A stretch of 33,125 nt of DNA from Gammaproteobacteria bacterium (GTDB lineage: Bacteria > Pseudomonadota > Gammaproteobacteria > Xanthomonadales > Rhodanobacteraceae): contig JAJPHQ010000113.1 of assembly GCA_021325195.1 (NCBI GenBank), positions 1-33,125 on the forward strand, written 5' to 3'. Position 1 is the stretch's first letter, and each line of letters opens with the position of its first letter. Made by a program: the position numbers and the translations under genes. Shown here piece by piece: positions 26,556-33,125 of the stretch. The notes under the pieces are model-generated. The model did no database searches. It saw only the letters and a list, made by a program, of their open reading frames with translations, and had not been told where the DNA came from.

Positions 26556-27530
26556 ATGGAACCGTCCCTGAAAGTCCGTCTGCTAGGCGCCGCCGTGCTG
26601 ATCGCCCTGGCGGTGATCTTCATCCCGATGCTGTTTTCCGGCTCGAACGAAATCACCGGCCCCAGCCTCAACGCGCCTGCGCCGCCGGACCAGCAGTTGC
26701 AGACGCGCACGCTGCAGGTCGGGCCGGGCGCTGCGTCGGCGGGTTCCAGCACCGCCGCGGCGGTTGCCGACCCCGACCACGTCGCCACGCTCGACCTTGA
26801 CAAGGCCGGCGCGCAACCCGCCACCGCGACGCTCGCGGCGGCATCGTCGGGTGCACCGGTGTCGCCCGCCTCGCCAGCGGCACCGGCCGTTTCCTCCGTG
26901 CCGGCACAGGCCGGGCCGGCGCGGACAGAACCCGCCAAGACCGCCGCGCTTTCCGGGACAGGGCCGGCGGCTCAACCGTTGCCCGGCGGTGCCGGGGCCG
27001 CGGCCACCTTGGCTTACACCATCAATCTGGGGGTGTATGCCGACCGCGCCAACGCCGACAGGCTGATCGCGAATGCGCGCAAACAAGGTTTCAGCGCGAG
27101 CGGCGCGCCGGAAACCTTGCACGGCAAGCCGGTGACGCGCGTTCGGGTCGGGCCGTTCGCAAGTCGCGCCGCGGCCGAGGCCGCGCGGCTGAAACTGAAA
27201 GCCGCCGAGCCGGGTGTGCCGATGGCGGTGGAGGCGGGCGCCGCCACCCAGACCGCCGATGCAACGCCTGCCGCATTGCCCGCGGGCAAGCCGGGTGGCT
27301 GGGCGGTGCAGCTCGGCGCATTCAACAACCAGAACCAGGCCAACATGCTGCGTGACCGCTTGCGGCAGCAGGGTTTCGACGGTTACGTGGACAGCGTGTC
27401 TTCTGCCGGCGGGACCTTGTGGCGTGTGCGTGCAGGCCCGGTCACCGCGCGTGACGCCGCCGAAACGCTGCGCGCGCAGATCGCGCAGCGGATGAAGATC
27501 AACGGCCTCATCGTGACGCAGTCGCGATGA
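26556..27530 (+). CDS. DedD-like inner-membrane protein with two SPOR domains
   Basis: SPOR domains bind denuded glycan strands at the division septum. The 324-residue product has a short cytoplasmic start, a transmembrane helix at about 6-27 (LLGAAVLIALAVIFIPMLF), a long Pro/Ala-rich periplasmic linker, and two SPOR repeats at about 154-227 (YTINLGVYADRANAD) and 248-324 (WAVQLGAFNNQNQAN). E. coli DedD has one SPOR domain; the double form is less common. The folC-SPOR-cvpA-purF order supports a DedD equivalent. It begins 30 bases after folC, behind a TATAAT hexamer that may give it its own promoter. Confidence 0.9.
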   Translation: MEPSLKVRLLGAAVLIALAVIFIPMLFSGSNEITGPSLNAPAPPDQQLQTRTLQVGPGAASAGSSTAAAVADPDHVATLDLDKAGAQPATATLAAASSGAPVSPASPAAPAVSSVPAQAGPARTEPAKTAALSGTGPAAQPLPGGAGAAATLAYTINLGVYADRANADRLIANARKQGFSASGAPETLHGKPVTRVRVGPFASRAAAEAARLKLKAAEPGVPMAVEAGAATQTADATPAALPAGKPGGWAVQLGAFNNQNQANMLRDRLRQQGFDGYVDSVSSAGGTLWRVRAGPVTARDAAETLRAQIAQRMKINGLIVTQSR

Positions 27531-27664
27531 GGCCGCGCTGAGCCGCGTATTCCGAGCAGAACGGCGATCATGGCAATTCGCTCCCCGCGCCGGCCTCCTT
27601 TCCCATGGGGCGAGGTGGACAAGCGCGGTGCCTGGCAGGTGAGGAAGGTGTACGGATACGCGCC

Positions 27665-28279
27665 GTGAATGACGCCGACTACGCGATCCTCGCCGTGCTG
27701 GGCCTGTCCATGCTGTTCGGGCTGTTTCGCGGTTTCGTGGGCGAGGTGCTGTCGCTGGCATGCTGGATCGCGGCGTTCTGGGTGGCGTGGGCGTTCGGTG
27801 CACGGGTCGCCGCGTTCTACTCGGGCTTCCTGCACGAACCCGTCGCCTGCATCGTCGCCGGCTATCTCACCTGTTTCCTGGGTGTGCTGGTCGCGGGCGC
27901 GCTGGTCGGCTGGATAATGCGGAAGCTGCTGCGTGGCGGGGGGCTCGGCGGCGGCGACCGTTTCCTGGGCATGCTGTTCGGGTTGGCGCGCGGGTTGCTG
28001 CTGGTCACCGGCGCGGTGCTGATGCTGGGCTTCACGCCGCTGCCGCACGAGGCACCTTGGTGGCGGCACTCGCTGTTGCTGCCGGGTTTCGAGCAGGGTG
28101 CGGGCTGGCTGTCGAGGCAGTTGCCCCCCGAGGTGACGAAATATCTGGAAATCGGCGGCAAGGCCTTGCCGATGTTGCCGAACGTACCCATATCGTCCCT
28201 GCCCGGGGCGCCCGATCCTGCGCCCGCGTCGTCGGCGGCGCCAAGGCCGGAGGGCGCGCCGGTTCACCATGGCCGGTAG
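27665..28279 (+). CDS. cvpA: CvpA, colicin V production-family membrane protein
   Basis: CvpA is a small inner-membrane protein needed for colicin V production and for tolerance to bile salts and other envelope stress; its molecular role is unsettled. From GTG at 27665 the product has 204 residues with four hydrophobic segments (about 5-23, 25-47, 60-82 and 100-122) and a Pro/Ala-rich cytoplasmic or periplasmic tail. The NDADYAILAVLGLSMLFGLFRGF start is typical of the family. An upstream start at 27605 would add 20 unlike residues. The ribosome-binding site is weak. It sits upstream of purF, as in E. coli and Pseudomonas. Confidence 0.9.
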   Translation: MNDADYAILAVLGLSMLFGLFRGFVGEVLSLACWIAAFWVAWAFGARVAAFYSGFLHEPVACIVAGYLTCFLGVLVAGALVGWIMRKLLRGGGLGGGDRFLGMLFGLARGLLLVTGAVLMLGFTPLPHEAPWWRHSLLLPGFEQGAGWLSRQLPPEVTKYLEIGGKALPMLPNVPISSLPGAPDPAPASSAAPRPEGAPVHHGR

Positions 28280-28379
28280 CGTGATATGGGACAATGGCGC
28301 GCCGCGAACCGCCCGTGCCAACCCGTTCCGGAGAATTCGGGTCGATGTGGCTTTCCAGCCTCATCGAGTCAATGGGGCG

Positions 28380-28403
28380 GCATCGCCGGCAGCATGGCGA
28401 TGC
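28380..28403. other. Perfect 8-bp hairpin upstream of purF
   Basis: GCATCGCC (28380-28387) and GGCGATGC (28396-28403) are perfect complements around an eight-base loop, in the 194-base cvpA-purF gap, 70 bases before the purF ATG. No T-run follows. I did not find a PurR-like box or a purine riboswitch core here. Confidence 0.4.
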
Positions 28404-28473
28404 GGGGTTCGTGGGTGTCTGATCGTGCGGGTGCGAAGCGGAACCGGCTCGCTCCTCTGAGGCGCAAAGGTCC

Positions 28474-29949
28474 ATGTGCGGAATCATCGGCATCGTCGGC
28501 AAGAGTGAAGTCGCCACCGCGTTGTACGACGCGCTGACGGTGCTCCAGCACCGCGGCCAGGACGCGGCCGGCATCGCCACCTTCGACGGCAGGCGCCTGC
28601 ACATCCGGCGCGGGCCGGGGCTGGTGCGCGACGTGTTCAGCGCGCGCGACATGCAGGAACTGCGCGGACATGCCGGCATCGGGCATTGCCGCTATCCCAC
28701 CGCGGGCGCCGAGGGCTCGGAGGAGGCGCAGCCGTTCTACGTGAATTCTCCCTATGGCATCGCCTTCGCGCACAACGGCAACCTGATCAACACCGAACAG
28801 TTGCGGCGCGAGATGTTCGAGGACGACCGCCGCCACATCAATACCGATTCCGATTCCGAGATCCTGTTGAACGTGCTGGCACACGAACTGCAGATCCAGG
28901 AACGCCATGCACTCACGCCCGACGAACTGTTCAAGGCGGTGGCCGGCCTGCACGCACGTGCGAAGGGCGGCTACGCCTGCGTCGCGCTGATCGTTGGCTA
29001 CGGCCTGCTGGCGTTCCGCGATCCGCACGGCATCCGCCCGCTGGTGCTGGGCGAGCGCGACACGCCGCAGGGCAGCGAATACGCGTTTGCGTCCGAATCG
29101 GTGGCATTCGACATCCTGGGTTTCAGGCGCGTGCGCGACGTGGCGCCGGGCGAGGCGGTGTTCGTCGGTCTGGACGGCAGGCTGTCGGCACGCCGCTGCG
29201 CGGAAGGCGCGGTGCACGCCCCGTGCATCTTCGAATACGTGTATCTCGCGCGGCCCGATTCGATGATCGAGGACGTGTCGGTGTACAAGGCGCGCCTGCG
29301 CATGGGCGAGAAGCTGGCCGCCAAGATCCTGCGCGAACGCCCCGCCCACGACATCGATTCGGTGATCCCGATTCCCGACACCTCGCGCACCGCGGGCTCG
29401 ACGCTGGCGACCATGCTGGGCGTGCCCTTCCGCGAGGGCTTCGTCAAGAACCGCTACATCGGGCGCACCTTCATCATGCCCGGGCAGGGTGAGCGGGTGC
29501 GTTCGGTGCGGCGCAAGCTCAATCCGATTCCGCTGGAGTTCCGGGGCAAGAACGTGCTGCTGGTGGACGACTCGATCGTGCGCGGCACCACGTCGAAGCA
29601 GATCGTGCAGATGGCGCGCGAGGCAGGCGCGAGGAAGGTGTATTTCGCCTCGGCCGCGCCGCCGGTGCGCTACCCGAACGTGTACGGCATCGACATGCCG
29701 GCCGCTGCCGAGCTGGTCGCGCACGGCCGCACGGTCGAAGAGGTGCGCGAGTGGATCGGCGCCGACTGGCTGGTCTATCAGGACCTGCCCGACCTGATCG
29801 ACGCCGTGGCCGAGGGCAACGAGCAGCTCAAGCACTTCGACGATTCCTGTTTCTCCGGGAACTACGTTACCGGCGTCGAACAGGCCTACCTGCAGGAACT
29901 GGAATTCGCGCGGTCGGACGAGGCCAAGGCGCAGCGGCGCAGCGCCTGA
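28474..29949 (+). CDS. purF: PurF, amidophosphoribosyltransferase
   Basis: PurF starts de novo purine synthesis by making 5-phosphoribosylamine from PRPP and glutamine. The 491-residue product has the Ntn glutaminase nucleophile Cys2 directly after the initiator Met, so no propeptide is cleaved. The glutaminase half spans about 1-230, with GHCRYPTAG near 70-78 and AHNGNL near 99-104. The phosphoribosyltransferase half carries the PRPP loop [13 protein letters not shown] at 361-373. This is the E. coli-type enzyme without the Bacillus Fe-S cluster. AAAGG precedes the ATG at good spacing. A DUF2235 gene follows after 142 bases. Confidence 0.97.
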   Translation: MCGIIGIVGKSEVATALYDALTVLQHRGQDAAGIATFDGRRLHIRRGPGLVRDVFSARDMQELRGHAGIGHCRYPTAGAEGSEEAQPFYVNSPYGIAFAHNGNLINTEQLRREMFEDDRRHINTDSDSEILLNVLAHELQIQERHALTPDELFKAVAGLHARAKGGYACVALIVGYGLLAFRDPHGIRPLVLGERDTPQGSEYAFASESVAFDILGFRRVRDVAPGEAVFVGLDGRLSARRCAEGAVHAPCIFEYVYLARPDSMIEDVSVYKARLRMGEKLAAKILRERPAHDIDSVIPIPDTSRTAGSTLATMLGVPFREGFVKNRYIGRTFIMPGQGERVRSVRRKLNPIPLEFRGKNVLLVDDSIVRGTTSKQIVQMAREAGARKVYFASAAPPVRYPNVYGIDMPAAAELVAHGRTVEEVREWIGADWLVYQDLPDLIDAVAEGNEQLKHFDDSCFSGNYVTGVEQAYLQELEFARSDEAKAQRRSA

Positions 29950-30018
29950 GTGATCCGCGCGGTTCGTGCGCGAGGGCACACTCCATGCCGGCATTGCGGT
30001 TCAGGCATGCGGCTCGGG

Positions 30019-30047
30019 TTCCGCTCCGTCGATCGCTCGTCTATGAT
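30019..30047 (+). promoter_or_regulatory. Candidate promoter of the DUF2235-DUF455 pair
   Basis: TATGAT (30042-30047), one mismatch from consensus, follows TTCCGC (30019-30024) at 17 bases. The -35 is poor. Transcription would begin about 38 bases before the ATG at 30092, consistent with a separate unit after purF. Confidence 0.35.
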
Positions 30048-30091
30048 CCGGCGAACGTGGCGGCAGCGGCGCCGCGCGGGGAGTGCTGGCG

Positions 30092-31198
30092 ATGCCGATG
30101 CGGCGACTCGTCGTGCTGTTCGACGGTACCTGGAACAAGGTGCAAACCCACACCAACGTGGAACGGCTGTGGCGGCTGGTCGCGCCGGTTGACGGCGGCG
30201 GCCGCGAGCAGATCTGCAAATACGTGGTCGGCGTCGGTGTCGCGCCGGGCATCAAGCATCTCCTGGGTGGCGCGTTCGGACTGGGCCTGTCCGACAACGT
30301 GCAGCAGGGCTACCAGTGGCTGTCGGAGCAGTGGCGCGACGGCGACGAGATATGGCTGTTCGGCTTCAGCCGCGGCGCTTATACGGCACGCAGCCTGGGC
30401 GGCCTGATCCGCAAGTGCGGATTGCTGAAACCCGACGCGCAGGCGCGGGTCGCGCGCGCGGCGGTCGATCAGGCCTACGGCCTTTATCGCAACGACCTGC
30501 ATCCGGACGACCCGCAGATGGTCGCCTTTCGTGCCGCCAATTCGCGCGAGGCCGGGATCCGCTTCATCGGCGTGTGGGACACGGTCGGTGCGCTGGGCAT
30601 CCCCGAGGTGGGCTCGTGGTTCCCGTTCGCGCGCAGCCGTTACGCGTTCCACGACACCGAACTCAGCAAGATCGTGCAGTACGCCTATCAGGCCCTGGCG
30701 CTGGACGAACACCGCGCCGATTTCGCGCCGACCAAATGGACGCGCCCGGCGCAGACGCTGGCGCCCGGCCAGTCGCCCACCGCGCGGAAACCGGAGCAGA
30801 TCGATGTGGAGCAGCGCTGGTTCGTGGGCGCGCATTCCGACGTGGGCGGCGGCGAGCAAACCGATGGCGCGGGACACAGCCCCGATACCTTGCCGGAAAT
30901 CGCGCTCTCATGGCTGCAGGCCAAGGCTGCTGCAGCCGGGCTGGCGTTCGACGAAGCGTACGTGCCGGCGCCCGGTGCCGAACGTGCGGTGCCCAACGAT
31001 TCCTACGCCGAATTCATGTACGGCCTGTACCGGGTGTTCAAGCGGCCCTACGAGCGCGTGATCGGCGGCGGCGTCAACGAAACCATCGACGATTCGGTCT
31101 GGAAGAAATGGAACGAGGATGCCGGCTACCGCCCGTTGTCCCTGGAAACCGCGATGCAGGCCGGTTTGGTCGTGCAGGGTTCCGGTGCCGTGAAATGA
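30092..31198 (+). CDS. DUF2235 alpha/beta hydrolase (Tle1-like phospholipase family)
   Basis: DUF2235 proteins are predicted serine hydrolases; the family includes type VI secretion phospholipase effectors of the Tle1 type and also house-keeping members. The 368-residue product begins RRLVVLFDGTWN, the family start. The nucleophile elbow GFSRGAYTAR has Ser93. D163 (GVWDTVGALG) and H248 (GAHSDVGGG) complete a plausible triad. There is no signal peptide or transmembrane segment. The ATG at 30092 has GGGGAG nine bases upstream; GTG at 30083 and ATG at 30098 are alternatives. No VgrG, Hcp, PAAR or obvious immunity gene is adjacent, so an effector role is not supported here. Its stop overlaps the DUF455 start. 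Confidence 0.88.
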   Translation: MPMRRLVVLFDGTWNKVQTHTNVERLWRLVAPVDGGGREQICKYVVGVGVAPGIKHLLGGAFGLGLSDNVQQGYQWLSEQWRDGDEIWLFGFSRGAYTARSLGGLIRKCGLLKPDAQARVARAAVDQAYGLYRNDLHPDDPQMVAFRAANSREAGIRFIGVWDTVGALGIPEVGSWFPFARSRYAFHDTELSKIVQYAYQALALDEHRADFAPTKWTRPAQTLAPGQSPTARKPEQIDVEQRWFVGAHSDVGGGEQTDGAGHSPDTLPEIALSWLQAKAAAAGLAFDEAYVPAPGAERAVPNDSYAEFMYGLYRVFKRPYERVIGGGVNETIDDSVWKKWNEDAGYRPLSLETAMQAGLVVQGSGAVK

Positions 31199-31989
31199 CG
31201 CTGTTCGGCATGGCGAAACACTGCCTCGACTGCACCGCGCCGGAAGCAAAGGTCGTTCTGACACGGCAGGCATTCGATGCGCTACGCGCGGGCGAGCTGC
31301 CGCCGCACGATGACGGCGCGCGACCCGCGCCGATCGGCACTCCGGGCCGTCCCGACCGGCCGCGTCTGGTACCACCGCGGGAATTGCCGCATCGCGGGCT
31401 CGGCAGCGAGGAAGGCCGCGCCGCGCTGGTGCACGCGGTCGCGCACATCGAATTCAACGCGATCAATCTTGCGTGGGATGCGGTGTACCGCTTCCGGGGC
31501 ATGCCCGATGATTACTACCGCGACTGGGCTTCCGTCGCGCACGACGAGGCGCGGCATTTCACGATGTTGTCCGCACGCCTCGCGCAGCTCGGCCGCGCCT
31601 ATGGCGATTTCGACGCCCACGACGGTCTGTGGGAAATGGCCGTCAAGACGTCCGGTTCGTGCCTCGCGCGGATGGCGCTGGTGCCGCGGGTGCTGGAAGC
31701 GCGCGGGCTGGACGTCACGCCCGGCATGATCGCACGCCTGCGCGCGGTCGGCGACGACGCCACCGCCGAGATCCTGGAAGTGATCCTGCGCGAAGAGGTG
31801 CGGCACGTTGCCTCCGGCACGCGCTGGTTCCGCTGGTGCTGCGAACGGGAGGGGCGCGATCCCGATGCGACCTTCGCGGAACTGCTGCGTGCATACGTGC
31901 CCGGCGGCCTGAAAGGCCCGTTCAACCTCGACGCGCGCCGCGCCGCCGGATTCGGCGATGCGGAGTTGTCGCGGCTGGCGAACGTTTGA
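31195..31989 (+). CDS. DUF455 ferritin-like protein
   Basis: DUF455 proteins have a ferritin-like four-helix fold and unknown function. The 264-residue product shows a plausible di-iron set: E86 in HIEFN, E118 and H121 in DEARH, E168, and E201 and H204 in EEVRH. These are the two ExxH motifs and lone glutamates typical of diiron oxidases and tRNA hydroxylase MiaE-like proteins. The N-terminus has Cys10 and Cys13. No signal peptide is seen. The ATG at 31195 overlaps the DUF2235 stop (ATGA), so the two are translationally coupled and probably work together. It converges with the cytochrome gene only 12 bases on. Confidence 0.88.
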   Translation: MTLFGMAKHCLDCTAPEAKVVLTRQAFDALRAGELPPHDDGARPAPIGTPGRPDRPRLVPPRELPHRGLGSEEGRAALVHAVAHIEFNAINLAWDAVYRFRGMPDDYYRDWASVAHDEARHFTMLSARLAQLGRAYGDFDAHDGLWEMAVKTSGSCLARMALVPRVLEARGLDVTPGMIARLRAVGDDATAEILEVILREEVRHVASGTRWFRWCCEREGRDPDATFAELLRAYVPGGLKGPFNLDARRAAGFGDAELSRLANV

Positions 31990-32001
31990 ACGCAGCCGAA
32001 T

Positions 32002-32505
32002 TCAATGTTCCGCGGGCTGAACCTGCGGCGGTGGCGGCAACACCAGCTTCAGGTACGGCGGCGGCGCGTCCTGCCCGGGCGGCACCCAGTCGTGCGCGGG
32101 CTTGCCGGCCGGTCCCAGCGAGCGGATGTAGGCGTACATGTCCGCCAGATCCCTGTCGCTCAGATAGCGGAACGTCCACCACGGCATCGCCGGGCGCGCC
32201 TTCAACGTGCGCGCCTTCTGGATCCACTGCTTCAGGGTCAGATTCTGGAAGTAGAGCCGCAGGTTGGGCGGGTAGGTCGTGCCCCACGGCCCCTGGAAAT
32301 TGAAGCCGCCGCCGGTCAGCAGCACGTCTCTGGGCGCCTGTCCGCCGTTCTGCGCCCATCCGGGCGTGTGGCAGTCATTGCAATTGCCGTAGCCGACCAG
32401 GAATTCGCCGTGCTTGATGGATTTCTGACTGGCGGGCGCGGCGGCGGCCGTGTGCACGAAAGCGGCCAGCAGTGCGCTGGCCGCCAAGGTCAATACCGCT
32501 TTCAT
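32002..32505 (-). CDS. Exported small c-type cytochrome
   Basis: The 167-residue product has a signal peptide (MKAVLTLAASALLAAFVHTA, cleavage near residue 23) and one haem-binding motif CNDCH at 42-46. Met107 in PAMPWW is the likely second axial ligand. The LSDRDLADMYAYIRSLGPAG stretch is the usual C-terminal helix of class I cytochromes c. The tail is Pro-rich. It should act as a periplasmic electron carrier or as an oxidoreductase subunit, but no partner is next to it. The ATG at 32505 follows a purine-rich stretch; the open frame continues upstream to 33036 but overlaps the amidohydrolase and is not coding there. Confidence 0.92.
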   Translation of the reverse strand: MKAVLTLAASALLAAFVHTAAAAPASQKSIKHGEFLVGYGNCNDCHTPGWAQNGGQAPRDVLLTGGGFNFQGPWGTTYPPNLRLYFQNLTLKQWIQKARTLKARPAMPWWTFRYLSDRDLADMYAYIRSLGPAGKPAHDWVPPGQDAPPPYLKLVLPPPPQVQPAEH

Positions 32506-32646
32506 TGTGGATTCCCCCTCTCTCCTTGTGGCCCGCAGTCCCGACGACGGTGGCCACGTCCGGAGTATTCGCCAGCGGCACGCGCCGCGCAAGTGCCCTG
32601 CCCCGGGTGTACGCTCAATGTTTTCGCAGCAGACCGGAGGGGCGCC

Positions 32647-33125
32647 ATGTCGATGCGGAAGGGCTTGATCGTGCTGGCTACGTGCGCGATGGCGGCCGTG
32701 GCATGGGCGGCACGGCCGCCGCAAGCACCCGCCGCCGGAGCCGTCACCGGCGTATTCCTCCTCACCGCCGATCGCGTGTTCGACGCACGCAGCGAACAGG
32801 CGCACGCGGGCTGGGCGGTGCTGGTGGAAGACGGCAGGATCGCCGCGGTCGGGCCGCGCGGTTCGATCAAGGCGCCCGCCGATGCAAAGACCATCGACTT
32901 GCCCGGCACCACGCTGCTGCCGGGCCTGATCGACGCGCACTCGCACATCTTCCTGCACCCGTACAACGAGACGCTTTGGAACGACCAGGTGCTGAAGGAA
33001 CCGCTGCCGTACCGCACGATCGAGGCGGTCAACCACGTGCGCGACACGCTGATGGCGGGCTTCACCGCGCTGCGCGACCTCGGCACCGAAGGCGCGGGTT
33101 ACGCCGACGTGCAGGTGCAGAAGGC
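32647..33125 (+). CDS. Exported metal-dependent amidohydrolase (3' end missing)
   Basis: An open frame runs from ATG 32647 to the window end (159 codons). The first 27 or so residues look like a signal peptide (MRKGLIVLATCAMAAVAWA core). FLLTADRVFDARSEQAHAG and VLVEDGRIAAVGP are the small beta-sandwich of the amidohydrolase fold, and LPGLIDAHSHIFLHP has the HxH metal motif that starts the TIM barrel. This matches the imidazolonepropionase-like exported peptidase/prolidase-type group. GGAGGGG lies just before the ATG. It is divergent from the cytochrome gene across 141 bases. The substrate cannot be told from this part. Confidence 0.88.
   Translation, partial: MSMRKGLIVLATCAMAAVAWAARPPQAPAAGAVTGVFLLTADRVFDARSEQAHAGWAVLVEDGRIAAVGPRGSIKAPADAKTIDLPGTTLLPGLIDAHSHIFLHPYNETLWNDQVLKEPLPYRTIEAVNHVRDTLMAGFTALRDLGTEGAGYADVQVQK

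Noticed and set aside
28369-29994. Open frame (541 codons) opposite purF
   Set aside because: purF is complete and has all motifs; the antisense frame is a shadow.
30092-31198. Type VI secretion effector with immunity gene
   Set aside because: No secretion gene, PAAR/VgrG domain or signal-bearing immunity-like gene is adjacent; DUF455 looks enzymatic.

Overview
The window is a dense, GC-rich stretch of ordinary bacterial chromosome. It holds 32 protein-coding genes (two cut by the window edges) and one tRNA. I see no insertion sequences, integrases, phage genes or CRISPR arrays. Gene content and order point to a gammaproteobacterium of the order Xanthomonadales, probably near Rhodanobacter, Dyella or Luteibacter. 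Three blocks support this: clpX-lon-hupB-tRNA-ppiD, gloB-methyltransferase-rnhA-dnaQ, and asd-fimV-truA-trpF-(trpB-trpA)-accD-folC-SPOR-cvpA-purF. The last block matches the Pseudomonas order as I remember it, with trpBA inserted between trpF and accD. Placement is by inference, without a database search.

Region 1 (1-6637, all +) is protein quality control and nucleoid structure: the end of clpX, lon with a good heat-shock-type promoter candidate, hupB with a promoter and a strong terminator, tRNA-Val(UAC), and the periplasmic chaperone ppiD. Region 2 (6737-9541, all -) is gloB, an LysM-containing lytic transglycosylase lipoprotein, and fabI, read leftwards. Region 3 (9762-11619, +) is a translationally coupled trio: a degenerate methyltransferase, rnhA and dnaQ. 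Region 4 (11663-13857, -) holds psd, a small unknown gene and a PP2C phosphatase.

Region 5 (13967-29949, +) is a long co-directional run: prmB, a GNAT acetyltransferase, aroC, asd, a secreted coiled-coil protein, fimV, truA, trpF, trpB, trpA, accD, folC, a two-SPOR membrane protein, cvpA and purF. It combines aromatic and aspartate-family amino-acid synthesis, fatty-acid initiation, folate and purine synthesis with two envelope proteins (FimV, SPOR). Region 6 (30092-33125) is more accessory: a DUF2235 alpha/beta hydrolase overlapping a ferritin-like DUF455 gene, then a convergent secreted c-type cytochrome and a divergent, truncated amidohydrolase.

I found no convincing new multi-gene system. 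The signals most worth following are non-coding: a heptamer repeat with inverted copies separating trpB from trpA; a stem that would hide the asd ribosome-binding site right after the aroC stop; a long imperfect hairpin between accD and folC; and a sigma-32-like promoter for lon. Five 4-base stop/start overlaps show how much translational coupling this segment uses.
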